Below the pieces are notes generated by a model. It was given only the letters and a program-made list of their open reading frames with translations. It was not told where the DNA came from and made no database searches. A DNA stretch of 64,000 bases from Serilophus lunatus (lineage: Eukaryota > Chordata > Aves > Passeriformes > Eurylaimidae). Position 1 is the first letter of the stretch. Every line of letters starts with the position of its first letter. The DNA lies in assembly GCA_013399895.1 (NCBI GenBank), contig VXBA01002397.1, positions 721,282-785,281 on the forward strand, written 5' to 3'. Below, piece by piece: positions 33,842 through 46,430 of this stretch. Made by a program: the position numbers and the translations under genes.

Positions 33842-33928
33842 TTAAATAGCTTTTGGTCGTTGAGGTAGACACAGATTGTAATAGGCGTCCTTGTTCCAGA
33901 ACTCTGGGCCCTTCCATCCACACCAGCC
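33842..33928 (-). CDS. UFSP2: UFSP2 last exon
   Basis: 28 codons plus TAA, acceptor cttgtacag. Encodes GWCGWKGPEFWNKDAYYNLC then LPQRPKAI, the conserved C-terminus. Confidence 0.96.
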   Translation of the reverse strand, partial: GWCGWKGPEFWNKDAYYNLCLPQRPKAI

Positions 33929-36900
33929 CTGTACAAGAAAAAGCAAGATAGGAAAACCAGAATTTGTAGTATATTTAAAAGCTGTCTACTATTATTGGAT
34001 TTATTTCATTTTACTAATCTTAAGATGTAGGAATTCTGTTCAAGTAGCTATAGAATGCAATGACAATTTTCATAAAGTTCTCTACATGTCCAGAAACACA
34101 TTATTGGAAAACATATTACAGAGACTCTCTCCCCCTTCCTACCTCCCCAGCTTCATTCCTAGGAAGTATCGTTTTAACCCCACACCCTGCTTCCCACTAC
34201 CTTCTGCTGCTACAGAGAGACGAATGTTATGCTAAAATCATTCCCACAGTTTCTGTTCCTCATCCTGAGTCCTTGCCTTCTTTGGTAATAGTTGGCATTT
34301 CGGCCCCAAACAGAGCTCTTCATATCAGAAATTGTGCTGTTCATCCTGATTCGGCAGAAAAAAGCCCATTCTAACAAAGCTCTTGAGTTTGCAGAGTACA
34401 CGTAATTTACAGGTGTTTTTGAAGAAAAGAGCTACAAAAGTATGGTCCACCTCAGTTCCCTTCCAGCCACTTTTGATGAGGAAGGTGGGTTCTGCATGTA
34501 TGCTATCCTCGTGGACCATTCTTAACAACTTGTGGCTGTACACAGCCTTTGGTCCTACATGTTCTTTGGAAATAGTTTCTTTCTGTATTCATGTCAAGCT
34601 TTAATCATTATAGTCCAGCAAGATGTTTCTTAAAACAGCTTTTTTTGTTGGGCTCCACCCAAGGGCATCTAAAGATTCGAAATAAAAGTGACTATTTGCA
34701 ACTTAATATGCAGAACAGAAAATAAATTGATTACCTAACACCTGTAGGAGGATTTACCCACTTTCACAGTTTACATTTCTGACAGTGTGTTTATTGTTTT
34801 GTAATGTGCTGTGTTATCTCTTTTAGTGGCTTTAAATGGGAAAATAACATTACATACCCTTTAGCTCTTTGGAGGGGGTTTTTTGAGTTTTCTTACATTT
34901 TCAAAACAGTTCAGTACCTGCCCTTTAAACATAGTTCAAGGCCTGATCTGAGAATGCTTAGTGTTGGATTTTTAAAATGGTGGTTTTAAATTTAAAATAA
35001 ATTGTTTTCTTCTCTGCTTCATTTACAGCGTTTTACAGGCTGAACAGATTTTTGTTTCATTTAAAATAGCAAACACAGGTATTATATATCCTACAGAGTA
35101 AAAGAGGGAGAGGAGACGACAGATTCATATAAAATTAGGAACAGTTGCTGATCTGATACATCTTCTCCAAAGACACTAAGTTTCAGAATCTGACTCTAAG
35201 TAGCAGATTAACTGGGATCAGCACGTGCTCTATAAGGAATGGCCACTTTGTATTTGGGTGTCATTACATATCTACATAAATACATGTGTCATATACATAT
35301 TTGCATCAAGCCTCACCTTTTCCAAAATAACATGCAGATCTTCTCCTCCAGTGTAATGTGGATCTAGAATCAAATATTTTATGTGCCCTGTAATCTCATT
35401 CCAAGCCACTCCTAATATTGTGTGAGCCAAAACACCTCCACCTAAAATAGGAGAAAAACAAATTGCCAATTAATTTTTTCACTGAGATTGGCTAAACGTG
35501 CAAGGTTTTAAGTATATCAATGCTTTCTATTCACAGATTATCTTAGTAGTCAAGATGATTCTGATGCTGACCTACATAAGATCCTTCAAATTATTAAACA
35601 ACCTATCTTTACTACAACTAGGGAACATTAACTGTAGTAAGTAAAATAAGTAAAGGATTTACTTTTCAAATTCAAGTCAGCAAGGCAGGTTAAATCCTCA
35701 ACACTTCCATCAGATGAAGTCAAGAATATTTCAAACATCTGTTTTGTGTTTTCTCTTTAAAGAAAATCAACTATAGCAAAGAGATCTGGAAAACTTGCTG
35801 GTTGTAAAATGACTAAAATCCAGAAATCAGAACTGTATGGTCTTCTGTTCCTCTAGAGAGCAGAAGTCAGTTCTCGAGTTCTGACTTAAGAGCAAGTTAT
35901 AAAAACATCATTTTGATTGACTTATGCTACCATGTTTAATACTGACCTTGGGAGAAACACTGAATGAAAAGATACCAGGCAGACTAAATTTTTGAAGCTA
36001 TTTTGGGAAAATGTAATTTTTAATTCATCTGCAGTTTTAAGTCTTGTACAGTAAATTGAAAGGGTTCTAACTGAAATGAGATTCAGCACAAGGAGGCCAT
36101 GCATTTCATTGGCTTTCTTCAAGCACTTACCAATCATAACTGGAGTTCCCTCAGTCTTGAAATGATTAGCAAGCTCTCTTCCCTGCAATGCTAGTTCAGA
36201 ACCCTGGCTAGGTAAGGAAAACAACAATACTTTTGTCATTCTCCAATTATCCATATACTTGTTAACTGCATAAGTAACAATTGGAAAGTCACTTGGATTA
36301 TTCCTGTGTCAACTTGGAATAATAAGTTGGTACATGTTCTTTATTTCCTGACTCTATTTATGGCAACATGTTCAGGGATTTGTTAGTTCTGCTTTTGGTG
36401 CTGCCTAAATGATAAAAATCTGGTAATTTTACTTCTCATAAATGCTGAACATTATTCTTTTTTGTCCCAAATATCTTTGTATGGTCCTTCATTGTGTATG
36501 AGAATACCAGATTGCCAGAATGAAAGCATATTCCTTGTTTTATCTGTCACACACCCCTCTCAAAAAAGAAAACATTATTTCCAGGCTGCTCAGCAATTCG
36601 ACTTGCTCCTCACAAGTTAGCTCTGTGGATGCAGCAATAATTGGTCATTGTGCATTCAATTTTCTGTGGCCAGACTGCTTGCCTGCTTCAAAAATTATAT
36701 TTGTGGTGCAAAGAAATAGGCTGAATTACATATCAGTTTTCATATCATTAAGCAATTTGTAAGATTAAGTACACAGAATGGGAGCCACATTTCCCCTGGA
36801 AACATTAGATTTCAGCTTTATTAAACTGGGCAGTTTGCATATGGTAAAGCAATTCATAGCAACTGGAAACTGAGACTCCAAAAAATTTGACATCACCTTC

Positions 36901-39900
36901 ATCTGTCAGCACTTAGCACAACTAAAGGGGAATGAACAGGGTTTACGAACAAGGAACCCTTTAAAGATTTATCTCTTTAATTATTCCTATTCTCCCATGC
37001 ACTGTAATCGTAATTTGTTTTTTTAAGGCATCCAGGCTTTTTAACAATTACTGAGCTACTAAACAGGTAATGATTCTTACCTGACAAATAATATTTTGGA
37101 TGTTATTCCAAAAAGCTGATTCAGAACAAGCTGTACCTCAATTGAACCAATCCATTGCCGTGACCCAACAAATGCTGCAGGTTTGTCTCCAGCATCAACC
37201 AGTGCCTTTGCAACATCATGATGAAGTAAAACAAATATCAACAACACCTAGTAGGGAATTCTATCACATTTTGTGAATAAAGTTGGTTTATATACATGGA
37301 AATGTGCTTTGAACCTAGCCAGTAAAAAGCATACAAATGGATATCAAATACATTCACTGCAGTTCTGTTTTGGAAATGTCCCTTTAGGCAGTGATACAGA
37401 ACATTGTCCGTAAGCACAGACTACAACTCCAGGTCCATGGGCAGACTTTGAGCTGGGATGGTGAGCACCGAGCTGTCTAGGAATGGAGTGCACCATTTGT
37501 GCACAGCAGAAGCCACTTCATAGACTGAAGGGCTTGGATTGCTATTCAAAGCATCTCAGAAAGGGATCCATAAAATAGTGCTCTGAGAGAGAGGCGACTG
37601 AAATATGCCAGAAGTTGTGGTTTATTTTAATCTCTTCTCCATTCTGAGGCTTGTATGTTACATGTAGCACTTGAAAGGGTCCTTTCCTGCCCAGGATACA
37701 AAACCACAAAGTCTCCTGCAGGCTACTGCCCTTTCCCAGCTGCCTAAAAATACTACATGAGTCAGGAACTTGTAGGTTTAGGTATGGACTCAGCAATGTT
37801 CAGGAAATGCAGTTTTACCTTTAGTGCTCACATCCCTCCCTGCTAGGTATGATGAAAGTTGTTTTATGAGTGGGATTAAACTTTGCTAAAAATGTTCAGT
37901 AAATTAATAAAACACAATGAATTATTTTTTGAAGATGATTGCAGTATTTCTTGATAGGCACAAAATATTAGCTATCCAAGCCTACAATTTTCCTTCAGTG
38001 CTGTTAAAAGAAATGAGCATATTCAGGTATAAATTTGAATTCAAAACAGAAAAAGGAGAATTCAAAAATCAGGAAGAGTATACTACTCTTAAAGGCAATG
38101 TTGCAAAAGGTGTCAGTAAATCCAGGTATAGCATCTGGGGACTAACCCAGCTGTCACCGAATACAAAAGTCAGATTTAAAACTGGTCTTAGTTTGACACA
38201 TTGGATTCTTTGTTCTCTTTTCACTTGACAAAAACACTGAAAATGTCAATCTAACAGATGTTCTAACAGAACATCAATCCAAGGAAACTTTTAAAAGACT
38301 ATTTTAAGGAGTCTTATTTGTACAGACAATGTCACTCAACACTCATAAACATTTGGAGACAGATCTCCTATAATAACGCTTGTTAAAAATAGTAATTCAG
38401 AACCATTAGTTCAATTTAAGAGATAAATTAAAAAAATCACACAAATAAAAGTCTAAAATATATGAATGTGAGATTTAAAAAATAATCTACACAAAAACTT
38501 CTAGACAAATATTTCTAGACAAATGTCTTTAAGTGTTCTGTACCTGCTGAATTTCCTTGTGTGTTGGTATAGGTCTATCAATGTAACCTTGGTGCTTGAA
38601 CCAAGAGCAGATTGTCTGCAAAGATCTATAGGCACAGCCCCAACCACTGTCATCAGTCCGATCCTGCATATAGTGGTGATAACTATATACACCATGTACT
38701 AGATAAACCTGCACAGGAGGAGAGAAAACAAAAGAATCTCATCACACTTGCATCAGTTTTCAGAGAAGTCATATGACCTGTCACTTGCACTGTAAAACTT
38801 TTCAGTGGGGGACTGCAAATCTTTGGGAGAATCAAAGGATTGTTATTCACACATGATTACTTCTTCTGTGTTTGTCTCCTAAACGCCTCTGTTCGTAGTT
38901 TTAGTTTCTTGTCCTGGTTCTGAGAAACTTTTAAAATACATACTTAAAACGTGTACATCCTTCTCCAAGAAAACCCAATTTCTTTGGGACAAATATAGCA
39001 AACTAAAGCACTGCCATACTGCACAGAGAAGCCCTTTGATTTAAAAGGCCAGGCCAATTATTTCACTTTCTCAACTACACAATGTTAACTATCTAAATTA
39101 CTTGTTTTAACAACAAATCTCAAATAAAATAAAAAGTACTTTCTGACAAATGTTTCAATTTAAACTTACCATACCAGACTCCATACCAGGCGAATTAAGA
39201 TGTAAATGTGGATTTCTGAGATACCCATCTTTATATGGTTCATCTGGAAAATGATAAGCATTTGCTCTCTTGAAATATGGTCTGTCACAAGGCAGATTGT
39301 ATAACCCATGCAATTCCTACATGCAAGTTTGAATAAAAACAAGAGCACAATTCAAATTCTGGATTACAAGAAAGATCAAATTGTAAATAGTAATCAAGAC
39401 ATATATAATTTTAACAGCATAGCAAATTATTAATATGCTTAATTAAACATTCAGCATGTATGTTTACTACTAGGTCTCACCTCTCAAAGGAAGGTCATGC
39501 AGGCTTACCTCCTATCTAAAGGGCCTACTATTTTATGTAGTCCTGTTACATAATGCCTGTTGCTGGAGCCCCACTGAAAACAGCACGAGTGACAAGTTTG
39601 TTATGAAAGTATGATAAAATACATGACAGAAAAGAATTAGTTTTATTTATGTATTAATGTAGATAGATACACACACTGAATTACAAATTAACTGATACTG
39701 AAGACACACCAATACCATGTACCGAGACAAAGCAAAGACACAGAGCTTATGGTTCAAGCAGATTGCCTATTTTTAAATCTCTTAAGCCTTGTTTACAACA
39801 CAGCAGCCACATTTAAAGAGATATGTTGTCTTATTTCATAGAGCTTAAAAGTGAAAGGACTGATGAGATCATGTAGGATAACGTGTGTGACCCAGCACTG

Positions 39901-42900
39901 AATCCAGCTACATGAGCTGCAGTAACACTTCCCGTCAGCGGGTAAGAGTGAAGAGCAGCCAGTGAGCAGGAAAGAGACTGTGCCACCAGCGCCTGAGGCC
40001 TCTGCAAATGCAAGGCTAGATTAGGCTTTATATACCCAGTAATGCTTCACACAGAAGAAAGTGAAAAATCCCCACAGCTTTTACACCTCTAAGGTGGCAG
40101 AATATTCTTCCCCTGCACTCAGTACATGTAATTGTGTGACATGAACAGGCATCAGTCTCAGCCTTAAAGGACTCCCCCATGACAACATTTTTCTACCTCA
40201 TCCTCCATTTTCCACATGTGCCAAGCAGAAGGCAAAAACAAACCAAAAGCTAGCTAAGCCTGGCTAGTTGTGAGCCACAAAAAGCAGGCCCCTCCAAACA
40301 AACAGACAAAAGCCCCCAAAAAACCCCAAGAAAGGATGCCCACCCTGAACACAAAGCCTTTCAGGACATGTGTTAAAGCCTGAATGTAGTAAGGCACTAC
40401 AAGTAATCTGATATCCTATCATGGAAGCAAAGAAATTCAAAGAATATTTTACTGGAAGTATAATTTAGATAGATTTTATCTAAACTAAATTTTATGTACC
40501 TTTAAAGTTTCCATTGTTCCCTTACCAAAATGAGATCTGGCACATTTTATAAAATAACTTCTAATAAATTAAGTTTCTACATTCAGGATGTTGCTTTGTT
40601 CATATTTAAAAAAAACCCTGTGGTATCTGTTAGTATTTATTCTATACTGGCTATAAATGAAAAGCTTTACCACTACTTCATTTACAATAATTAAAAAGAA
40701 AAAAACAGGTTCTCTTTCTGTTTGTAGTTACCTTTCTGTAACTTTCCAATTGATCGTCTGAAATACCTGTAGGATACGAGATTGTTACGAGGTGATTTTT
40801 TCCTGGTAACATGAAATGAAACTGTTCTGGTACCACAATTGATGTTCCTTTCACATATTTCATGATACATCTTTCCATGTCAGTTAATTGCCCGTGAATT
40901 GCTTTCACCAGGAGATTTTGTGCCCTGCAAAGTACAAGGGAGAACATTAAAAAAGAAGAGCAGTGGTGGTGGATCCTTTTCTCTCACAGCTCTGACAGTT
41001 ATACAATACTTAGATGCACATCTGCACTTGGTCAGATGAACGTGCTACTCCTCTGCTTCTGCTCCCACAGAGACAGGCAGAGCCTCACCCTGCTTTAGTC
41101 AAAACATGTCTGCACACAGAAACTAGTCCCTAGTGATTCAGTCCTCCCAAGTGCAGGTTTTCTGCTCTTTCATCAGAAACACAATCATTTTATGAGCATT
41201 TGCCAAAATAAAAAATACATATATGACCACATGGTTTTTGGGGTTTGTTTGCTTGTTTTGGGTTTTTTTATTTTTGCATTTCATCCACCCCATTTAGTAT
41301 TGTCCAGGGTCAAATCTTACAGAAAAAATGCCAGGAAAAAGGACAGAGACAGCCTGACTTTCTCATTGCTAAATAATGGTTATGAGGTATCAAATCTGTC
41401 AGACATTGATAAACTGAATTTTTGTAGACAGCAAAAGGATTGTCTCAAGATTATTAAAACTGTTGTCTACATGAGCTTTTATTATTTACGCAGTTAAATT
41501 TCCATTACACAAATACTATATACTTTTCATTAAACTGATGATTGATATAGTTTTACTTCCTTACTTCAAGAAAAAGCAGAAATTAAGCTGAAAAATTACG
41601 AGTTCAGGATAACACTTACTTTCCCCACGTTTCTTCTGGAGAAACAGATACAACAACATCCACTGGTAACCTCATATTTACGTAGTGGTGTTTCTTATTT
41701 TCCCTTTCAATGACTGGAGCCAAAGCAGCTAATGAAGATGTCATTTCCAACATGAGGTCTACATTGACTATCTCCTGCTGTAGAGAATAAAGACACTAAT
41801 AGGACATCTCCAACTACACATGCAGCAAGAAGGCAAAAGAAACATTGTAGACATTTGGTATCAAACTCCAAGTAATTAAAAACTTGGGTTAAAAAAAAAA
41901 GCTGGTAGGATTAAAGACAAACTTCTATGTGCTGATCAACCACAGGTGGATCTCTGCACTCACACTTTCAAAGGATTCTTTTAAGTCACGTCCATGTCTA
42001 CTTGTGTACAGAAAAGCCTAGGGAGCACAAGTCTAAAAATGTTCAAATGATAAACTGTCTTATGTGGTTTTTTTACTGGGGTGAGACACATACCGTATCT
42101 GGTAACTTTTTATCCTTCTTTTTGCCAAGCTTTCGTTTGGTCTCATCATCTTGATCAAATCTGAAGTATCAACAGAAAGAGAAATTTCTATATGTATGAA
42201 ATTAATCTGTCAACCCCCCCAATTTTTAAACATACTCACTGTATAAATCGTATTATCTCCTTACATGCAGACTCATCAGTCAGCTCTGGAACTGTGGTCA
42301 TACCATTGTTAGGCCACACATAGATGGAACTGTGGCAAATCCTTAACACAAGAACCTCTGAGGACAATTTGTTTGCAAGATCACTGAAAACATATCCTAA
42401 TGCCTTTTTTGTTGATGCCTCTGAAACACAATAAGGACACAATCAGTCTAGAAAATTCCCTCATCCGATCGCCTACTGCCTTCACAAGGCGTGCTGTGCC
42501 ATATTTACACATTAACAGCTGTGAACACACTGCACTTGGACAATTCAAATACCATGCTGCTTCACTGGGGTTAAAATTCACTACACTGTAAACAAAGTCA
42601 AATTATTAGCCCTTCTCTGAGGATGCAACTCACAAAATGTTGCTTTACATGTGGCCAATGTGTTCCACACCATGAACTCCAATAAGCCCAGGTTCCTTTT
42701 CAAGGTTCACTAGCTTGGAATGCAGTGTTTCTAATAGACACATGCCCTCTCAAAGTGCAGAATGTCTGACAGCTGAGCTACAGACAGCCTCCTTCCACAT
42801 TCTGCCCTATGACAGCTCAACAGGCCACTGAGAGTCTTGAGCAGACTTCGTGAAAAGAATATCACATTACTGTGCCAGACGAGAGGAGACCCTACACACC

Positions 42901-45555
42901 ATATGGACTAGTCCCTTGTTATCACATGGAATTGCAGTAGCCAAGCCCACCTAAATTCAGTAGGGTGACTAATTTATTCCCCTTCTCTATTTCTCTAGAA
43001 AGACTGGATCACAATCCCAAAACGTGAATCAAATTTATTGGTATCTGTTTGCTTAGAATTTCAGGGATAACTTTGGATTCAAGCTGAAAAGTGATCCGAA
43101 TATTTGTGAGAAATATATGCAAATAAAATGAGTTAAAAATGTCAATTTAAACTTCTTTTCAAATTAAAATGATGGAAAACCAAGAAAATTAGAAAGAAGA
43201 AAATTAGATAATTTATGGACATAAAGAATAACATTTAGTGTACTTAATTGTTACAAGTTTGGGAAGAAGTGCTTAACAGCTGGTGAAATGCCCAGAAATA
43301 AATATCCTAACTAGTGTATTACCAAAACTTTATATAAGTATTAAAAAATGTATTAATCTTATAGACACACCATCAGTAGTTGCTAGCTGAAATGCAAGAT
43401 CCAAGCCTCCTCTTATTCTGAAGAGTATATCCATAGCTTCCAGAATTACCTAAGGACAAAAAAGAAGGAATGAAAATGCACAGCCATTTCAACATGCCTT
43501 CTCTCAAGTCACAACTGACTGCTGTTTTACCACAGTGTGCAAGCACACCAGGAATCACTGCAGCTGCTCAGGTTACAAAAGGCCAGTGAGTAAACAGGAA
43601 AACAGTGGCACAGCAGCACACACGTGCAGGAGCCAGTGCCTCCATTACACGAGTCCTGCTACAAACACAGTCCTTAGAACACGTTTCCTACCTAAACAAA
43701 AAAACAAAATCATAACTCTGTGTTTCCACCATTTAGAAATACTGTGGGTAAAATGTCATAGTTTCTCTTGGTTTCAACCCAAATGTCATGTTTCCCATAG
43801 CATAAGTCTTCTTCCAGCTCAGGTAAACCAAGGAGCACTCTGAGCAGAAAGGAGTTCATCTCGGTTAGGAAACCACAAGTTCAAGAAAAGGATTAAAAAA
43901 AAAAGGGGGTAGGGAGACAACCTCTAGAACTGAGGCCAAGTTTTACATTCGACAAGAGAGCCACCTCTGCCAGCACAGAGACCACACAGCTTTTTGTTTC
44001 TTCCCCCTTCCAAAGTCCTTGCTTTGTGTCCTCATAACTGCTCCTTGCAGACATTTTACCATGAACTTCATCAGAGAACTCATGCAGATGGAAATCCTCC
44101 CTTTTATTGAGAGGAGACCTTTTCAGACAGATGAATTCCCAGTCAAGTTCAACATATTGACACAAAACCATCTGTGGCAGCGCAGAGGAACAAAAGGTGA
44201 CAGCTCACATGAGTGTGGGTATAATGCAACCTAAGTCCACAAAAAGAAATGCTTCACAACCTTAATTGCCCTAAAAAACCTCACCAAACGCCTGTAAGAA
44301 TAATTACACTACGACCCTCTGGAAAGACTTATCACATAGCTGTTTACTTATAAAGTATGAGAGACTTCCAGGTGCAATGCTATTAACCATGAAATAAAAG
44401 AAACAGGGGACTAATTTTCTTTCCATTAGAAGTATTCTAAAGAGAAATATGCAAGATATAAGTGCCTGATGAAAATATAATCATCTACTAAACTTTCAGC
44501 TGTGGGCAAAGGATTTTCAGGTTTCAGTGATTCTGGAGTGCCAAAATTTACTCCAAGAATCAGTTTGGTTCCTGAAGCATAATCCTGAAGTATTTTAGGA
44601 AACATGGTTATCTCTGTTAATGGGTCTTGGAATGTAGGATTCACAAGTGCCAGTACGGGGAAAAAAGTTTGCCTGGTTAATGCGAAAGATCTTTTTATTG
44701 GAATTATTACTATGTAAGAATAACATTTATGAATAAAAAGCAGAGCTCTGCAAAAGGAGGAAAAGAGGATCTGGCCTTTCGATAGTGGCTCATCACAGAT
44801 GATCACAGAACAGGTCAGGTTGGAAGGGACCACAGTGGGTCCCCTGGTCCAACGCCCCTGTTCAAGCAGGGCCATCCTGGAGCACATGGCACAGCGGCGG
44901 GTCCAGGCAGTTCTTGGGTATCTCCAATGAGGGAGACTCCACCATCTCTCTGGGCAGCCGGTTCCAGTGCTCGGTCACCCGCACAGTAAAGAAGTCTTTC
45001 CTCGTGTGAAGATGGAATATCTTATGCATCAGATCCTGCCCGTTGACCCTTGTTCTATTGCTTGGCAGCACCGACAAGAGCCTGGCTCCATCACGACGAG
45101 GAGTTCCGACAAATCCCCGGCTAAAGCCACGCAGGCGGAGACCCCGCAGGGCGGCAGGGAATGGCAGCTGCGAGCGGGGCGAAGGAAAGGGGCACCGCCA
45201 CCGCCGCTGCCCCCCAGGTGGCACCACCCGGGCCCCCACACCGCCCCCAGAGCTGCCCCTGGGGCTGGAGGCCCAAACGCCGCCGCCAAACCCAGCCGAC
45301 AGCGGGCACGGCGGGCACGGCGGGCACGGCCCACAGGACAGTGCGGGCAGCCCCCGCCCCGCCGCNGAGCCCCGGTGGAGCCGTCCCGGGCCCGCCCCGC
45401 TTCCTGCGGCCGGGCTCCTGCCCGGGACTGCCCTGCGCTCCCGTCTCCGCTCTGCCTCGCCGTTGGGCGGCGCCTTGTTTGCTTTGGGCGAGCACAGCTG
45501 CGCTCAGCCCGGTGCATCTGGTATCAGCGGCAAAAATGGGGTATCTCCTCACCAT
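33842..45555 (-). CDS. UFSP2: UFSP2, UFM1-specific cysteine protease 2 (complete)
   Basis: Matures the ubiquitin-like modifier UFM1 and removes it from substrates, largely at the endoplasmic reticulum. Twelve coding exons in transcript order: 45555-45553, 43449-43371, 42420-42240, 42160-42094, 41777-41620, 40924-40732, 39316-39170, 38708-38544, 37205-37081, 36207-36131, 35441-35317 and 33928-33842; 468 residues, against 469 in human. The catalytic Cys is in DDSGWGCAYRSL (about residue 301). The Asp-Pro-His partner motif LILDPHY is at about 425-427, and VYSYHHYMQD upstream carries the conserved Tyr/His stretch. The N-terminal regulatory half (VILEAMDILFRIRGGLDLAF) is intact. Every phase joins and all motifs are present, so it should be an active enzyme. 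Confidence 0.97.
33929..35316 (-). other. UFSP2 last intron
   Basis: A 1.4-kb intron. Open frames at 33891-34374 (+) and 34325-34543 (-) show no family resemblance. No repeat recognised. Confidence 0.5.
35317..35441 (-). CDS. UFSP2: UFSP2 exon 11, Asp-Pro-His motif
   Basis: 125 bp, acceptor attttag, donor gtgagg. Encodes GGVLAHTILGVAWNEITGHI and LILDPHYTGGEDLHVILEK with the catalytic Asp and His. Confidence 0.97.
36131..36207 (-). CDS. UFSP2: UFSP2 exon 10
   Basis: 77 bp, acceptor ttacctag, donor gtaagt. Encodes QGSELALQGRELANHFKTEG and TPVMI. Confidence 0.96.
37081..37205 (-). CDS. UFSP2: UFSP2 exon 9
   Basis: 125 bp, acceptor ttgcaaag, donor gtaaga. Encodes ALVDAGDKPAAFVGSRQWIG, then SIEVQLVLNQLFGITSKILF. 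Confidence 0.96.
38544..38708 (-). CDS. UFSP2: UFSP2 exon 8, catalytic cysteine
   Basis: 55 codons, acceptor cctgtgcag, donor gtacag. Encodes HHYMQDRTDDSGWGCAYRSL; the Cys of WGCAYR is the nucleophile of the peptidase C78 family. Confidence 0.97.
39170..39316 (-). CDS. UFSP2: UFSP2 exon 7
   Basis: 49 codons, acceptor gcatgtag, donor gtaagt. Encodes ELHGLYNLPCDRPYFKRANA and YHFPDEPYKDGYLRNPHLHL. Confidence 0.95.
40732..40924 (-). CDS. UFSP2: UFSP2 exon 6
   Basis: 193 bp, acceptor ctttgcag, donor gtaact. Encodes VKAIHGQLTDMERCIMKYVK, then GTSIVVPEQFHFMLPGKN and SYPTGISDDQLESYRK. Confidence 0.95.
41620..41777 (-). CDS. UFSP2: UFSP2 exon 5
   Basis: 158 bp, acceptor ctctacag, donor gtaagt. Encodes QEIVNVDLMLEMTSSLAALA, HHYVNMRLPVDVVVSVSP and EETWGK. 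Confidence 0.95.
42094..42160 (-). CDS. UFSP2: UFSP2 exon 4, basic linker
   Basis: 67 bp, acceptor acttcag, donor gtatgt. Encodes a charged linker (FDQDDETKRKLGKKKDKKLP). Confidence 0.92.
42240..42420 (-). CDS. UFSP2: UFSP2 exon 3
   Basis: 181 bp, acceptor gtttcag, donor gtgagt. Encodes KKALGYVFSDLANKLSSEVL, then RICHSSIYVWPNNG and LTDESACKEIIRFIQ. Confidence 0.95.
43371..43449 (-). CDS. UFSP2: UFSP2 exon 2
   Basis: 79 bp, acceptor tccttag, donor gtgtgt. Encodes VILEAMDILFRIRGGLDLAF then QLATTD. Confidence 0.95.
44798..45095 (-). mobile_element. CR1 LINE 3' end, antisense
   Basis: Read on the minus strand it encodes the CR1 ORF2 C-terminus (DFFTVRVTEHWNRLPREMVE, SPSLEIPKN) followed by the 3' UTR. 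On plus it starts gatcacagaacaggtcaggt and tggaagggaccacagtgggt, the reverse of the usual tail. It lies a few hundred bases inside the UFSP2 transcript and abuts the CpG island. Confidence 0.9.
45304..45330. repeat. 9-bp tandem repeat, 3 copies
   Basis: gggcacggc repeated three times without mismatch within the UFSP2 CpG island. Confidence 0.9.
45553..45555 (-). CDS. UFSP2: UFSP2 exon 1 coding part: initiator ATG only
   Basis: GTAGAAATG sits directly against a gtgagg donor in the CpG island, and exon 2 starts VILEAMD, so the exon supplies Met alone. The frame remains open upstream to another ATG at 45648, which would add 31 residues (EEPGLEGAVLRSSS...). The human protein starts with Met directly before the exon 2 sequence, which favours the short form. 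Confidence 0.75.
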
Positions 45556-45720
45556 TTCTACAAATTCCTTGGGAGACGCTCCGGAATCCGGCTTGCCCCT
45601 CCTGCTGCTGCTTCGCAATACTGCGCCTTCCAGGCCTGGCTCCTCCACACCAACCCTCCCTCCTCCTCAGTCGCATCAAGCTGCTGAGGTCCAAACATCC
45701 TCCCCATTGATCCCCTTGAT

Positions 45721-46098
45721 CAATGCTCTTTGAGTTACGTAGAATTTAATTCGAGGTCTGTTTATTTTAGATAAATCACTCATTAATAGTGCCAACTAGC
45801 TTCAGAAAGCGAACCCTTACGCTTGTCTCCAAGGGTCAGTTTTCTGTCATCTCTGGTATCTTCTGTCATCTTCTGCATACTGTCTATCTCATGTGCTGAT
45901 CACAAGCAAAATATGGCTAGGCCTTCCATCACACAAAGTGTTCCAGCATACTACTTTTTATAATAAAAGGCATAACATCTATTTTATTATATGTATTTCC
46001 ACTACTGTGCTGCTGCGGCTTTCCTGCTTTGCACCCACATGCCAGACACCACTAAGGTGTGAGATTAATCTCCCAGAGCTTTCTGCTGGAAATGGGCG
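45721..46098. other. Intergenic, nothing recognised
   Basis: Flank of the UFSP2 promoter, where a divergent CFAP96 would be expected. No exon or repeat recognised. Confidence 0.45.
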
Positions 46099-46430
46099 TG
46101 GTTTACCCCCAGCCATTGACCAAGCCCCACACAGCCACTCGCTCACTCACCAGCAGGATTGTGGAGAAAATCAGAAGAGTAAAAGCTAGGGAACTTGTGG
46201 GTTCAGGTAGAGTCAGTTTAATAAGGAAAGCAAAAGCCACGCATGCAAGCAAAACAAGGAATTAATTCACTGCTTCCCATGGTCAGGCAGGTGTCCAGCG
46301 TGCCCAGGAGAGCAGGGCCCCATCATGTGTAATGGTTACTTGCAAAGACAAACACCATCACTCCAAATGTCTCCCCCTTCTTTCCCCCACTCTATATAAT
46401 GAGCATCCATCAAGGTGGTGGTGGAAGCCC
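46099..46430 (+). mobile_element. Bird ERV LTR fragment
   Basis: Begins tggtttacccccagccattg and continues cagccactcgctcactcacc, gagtcagtttaataagg, aaaacaaggaattaattcac and atggttacttgcaaagacaa. This is the order of blocks at the 5' end of a common neoavian LTR. It becomes unrecognisable after about 46430; the segment to 46.7 kb may be a further, diverged part. No internal viral genes. Confidence 0.65.

Larger units (their letters stand above)
35442..43370 (-). other. UFSP2 introns 2-10
   Basis: Nine introns between the listed exons, ranging from 79 bases (42161-42239) to 1.8 kb (38709-39169 and 39317-40731 are 0.46 and 1.4 kb; 37206-38543 is 1.3 kb). AT-rich and unique-looking throughout, with no transposon I recognise, unlike the LRP2BP introns. 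Confidence 0.5.
43450..45552 (-). other. UFSP2 first intron
   Basis: A 2.1-kb intron whose last third, nearest exon 1, contains the CR1 fragment at about 44798-45095 and then the CpG island. 43.45-44.79 kb shows nothing recognised. Confidence 0.55.
45100..45720. promoter_or_regulatory. UFSP2: CpG island at the UFSP2 promoter
   Basis: GC- and CpG-rich block containing the UFSP2 ATG (45553-45555). In human the same kind of island is shared with the divergent gene CFAP96, for which I find no exon downstream here. Contains one ambiguous base at 45366. Long open frames on both strands are compositional. Confidence 0.7.

Noticed and set aside
45029..45733. Frames of 160-247 codons around the UFSP2 promoter
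   Set aside because: CpG-island composition plus a CR1 fragment. Only the ATG at 45553-45555, and possibly the 31 codons before it, belong to UFSP2.
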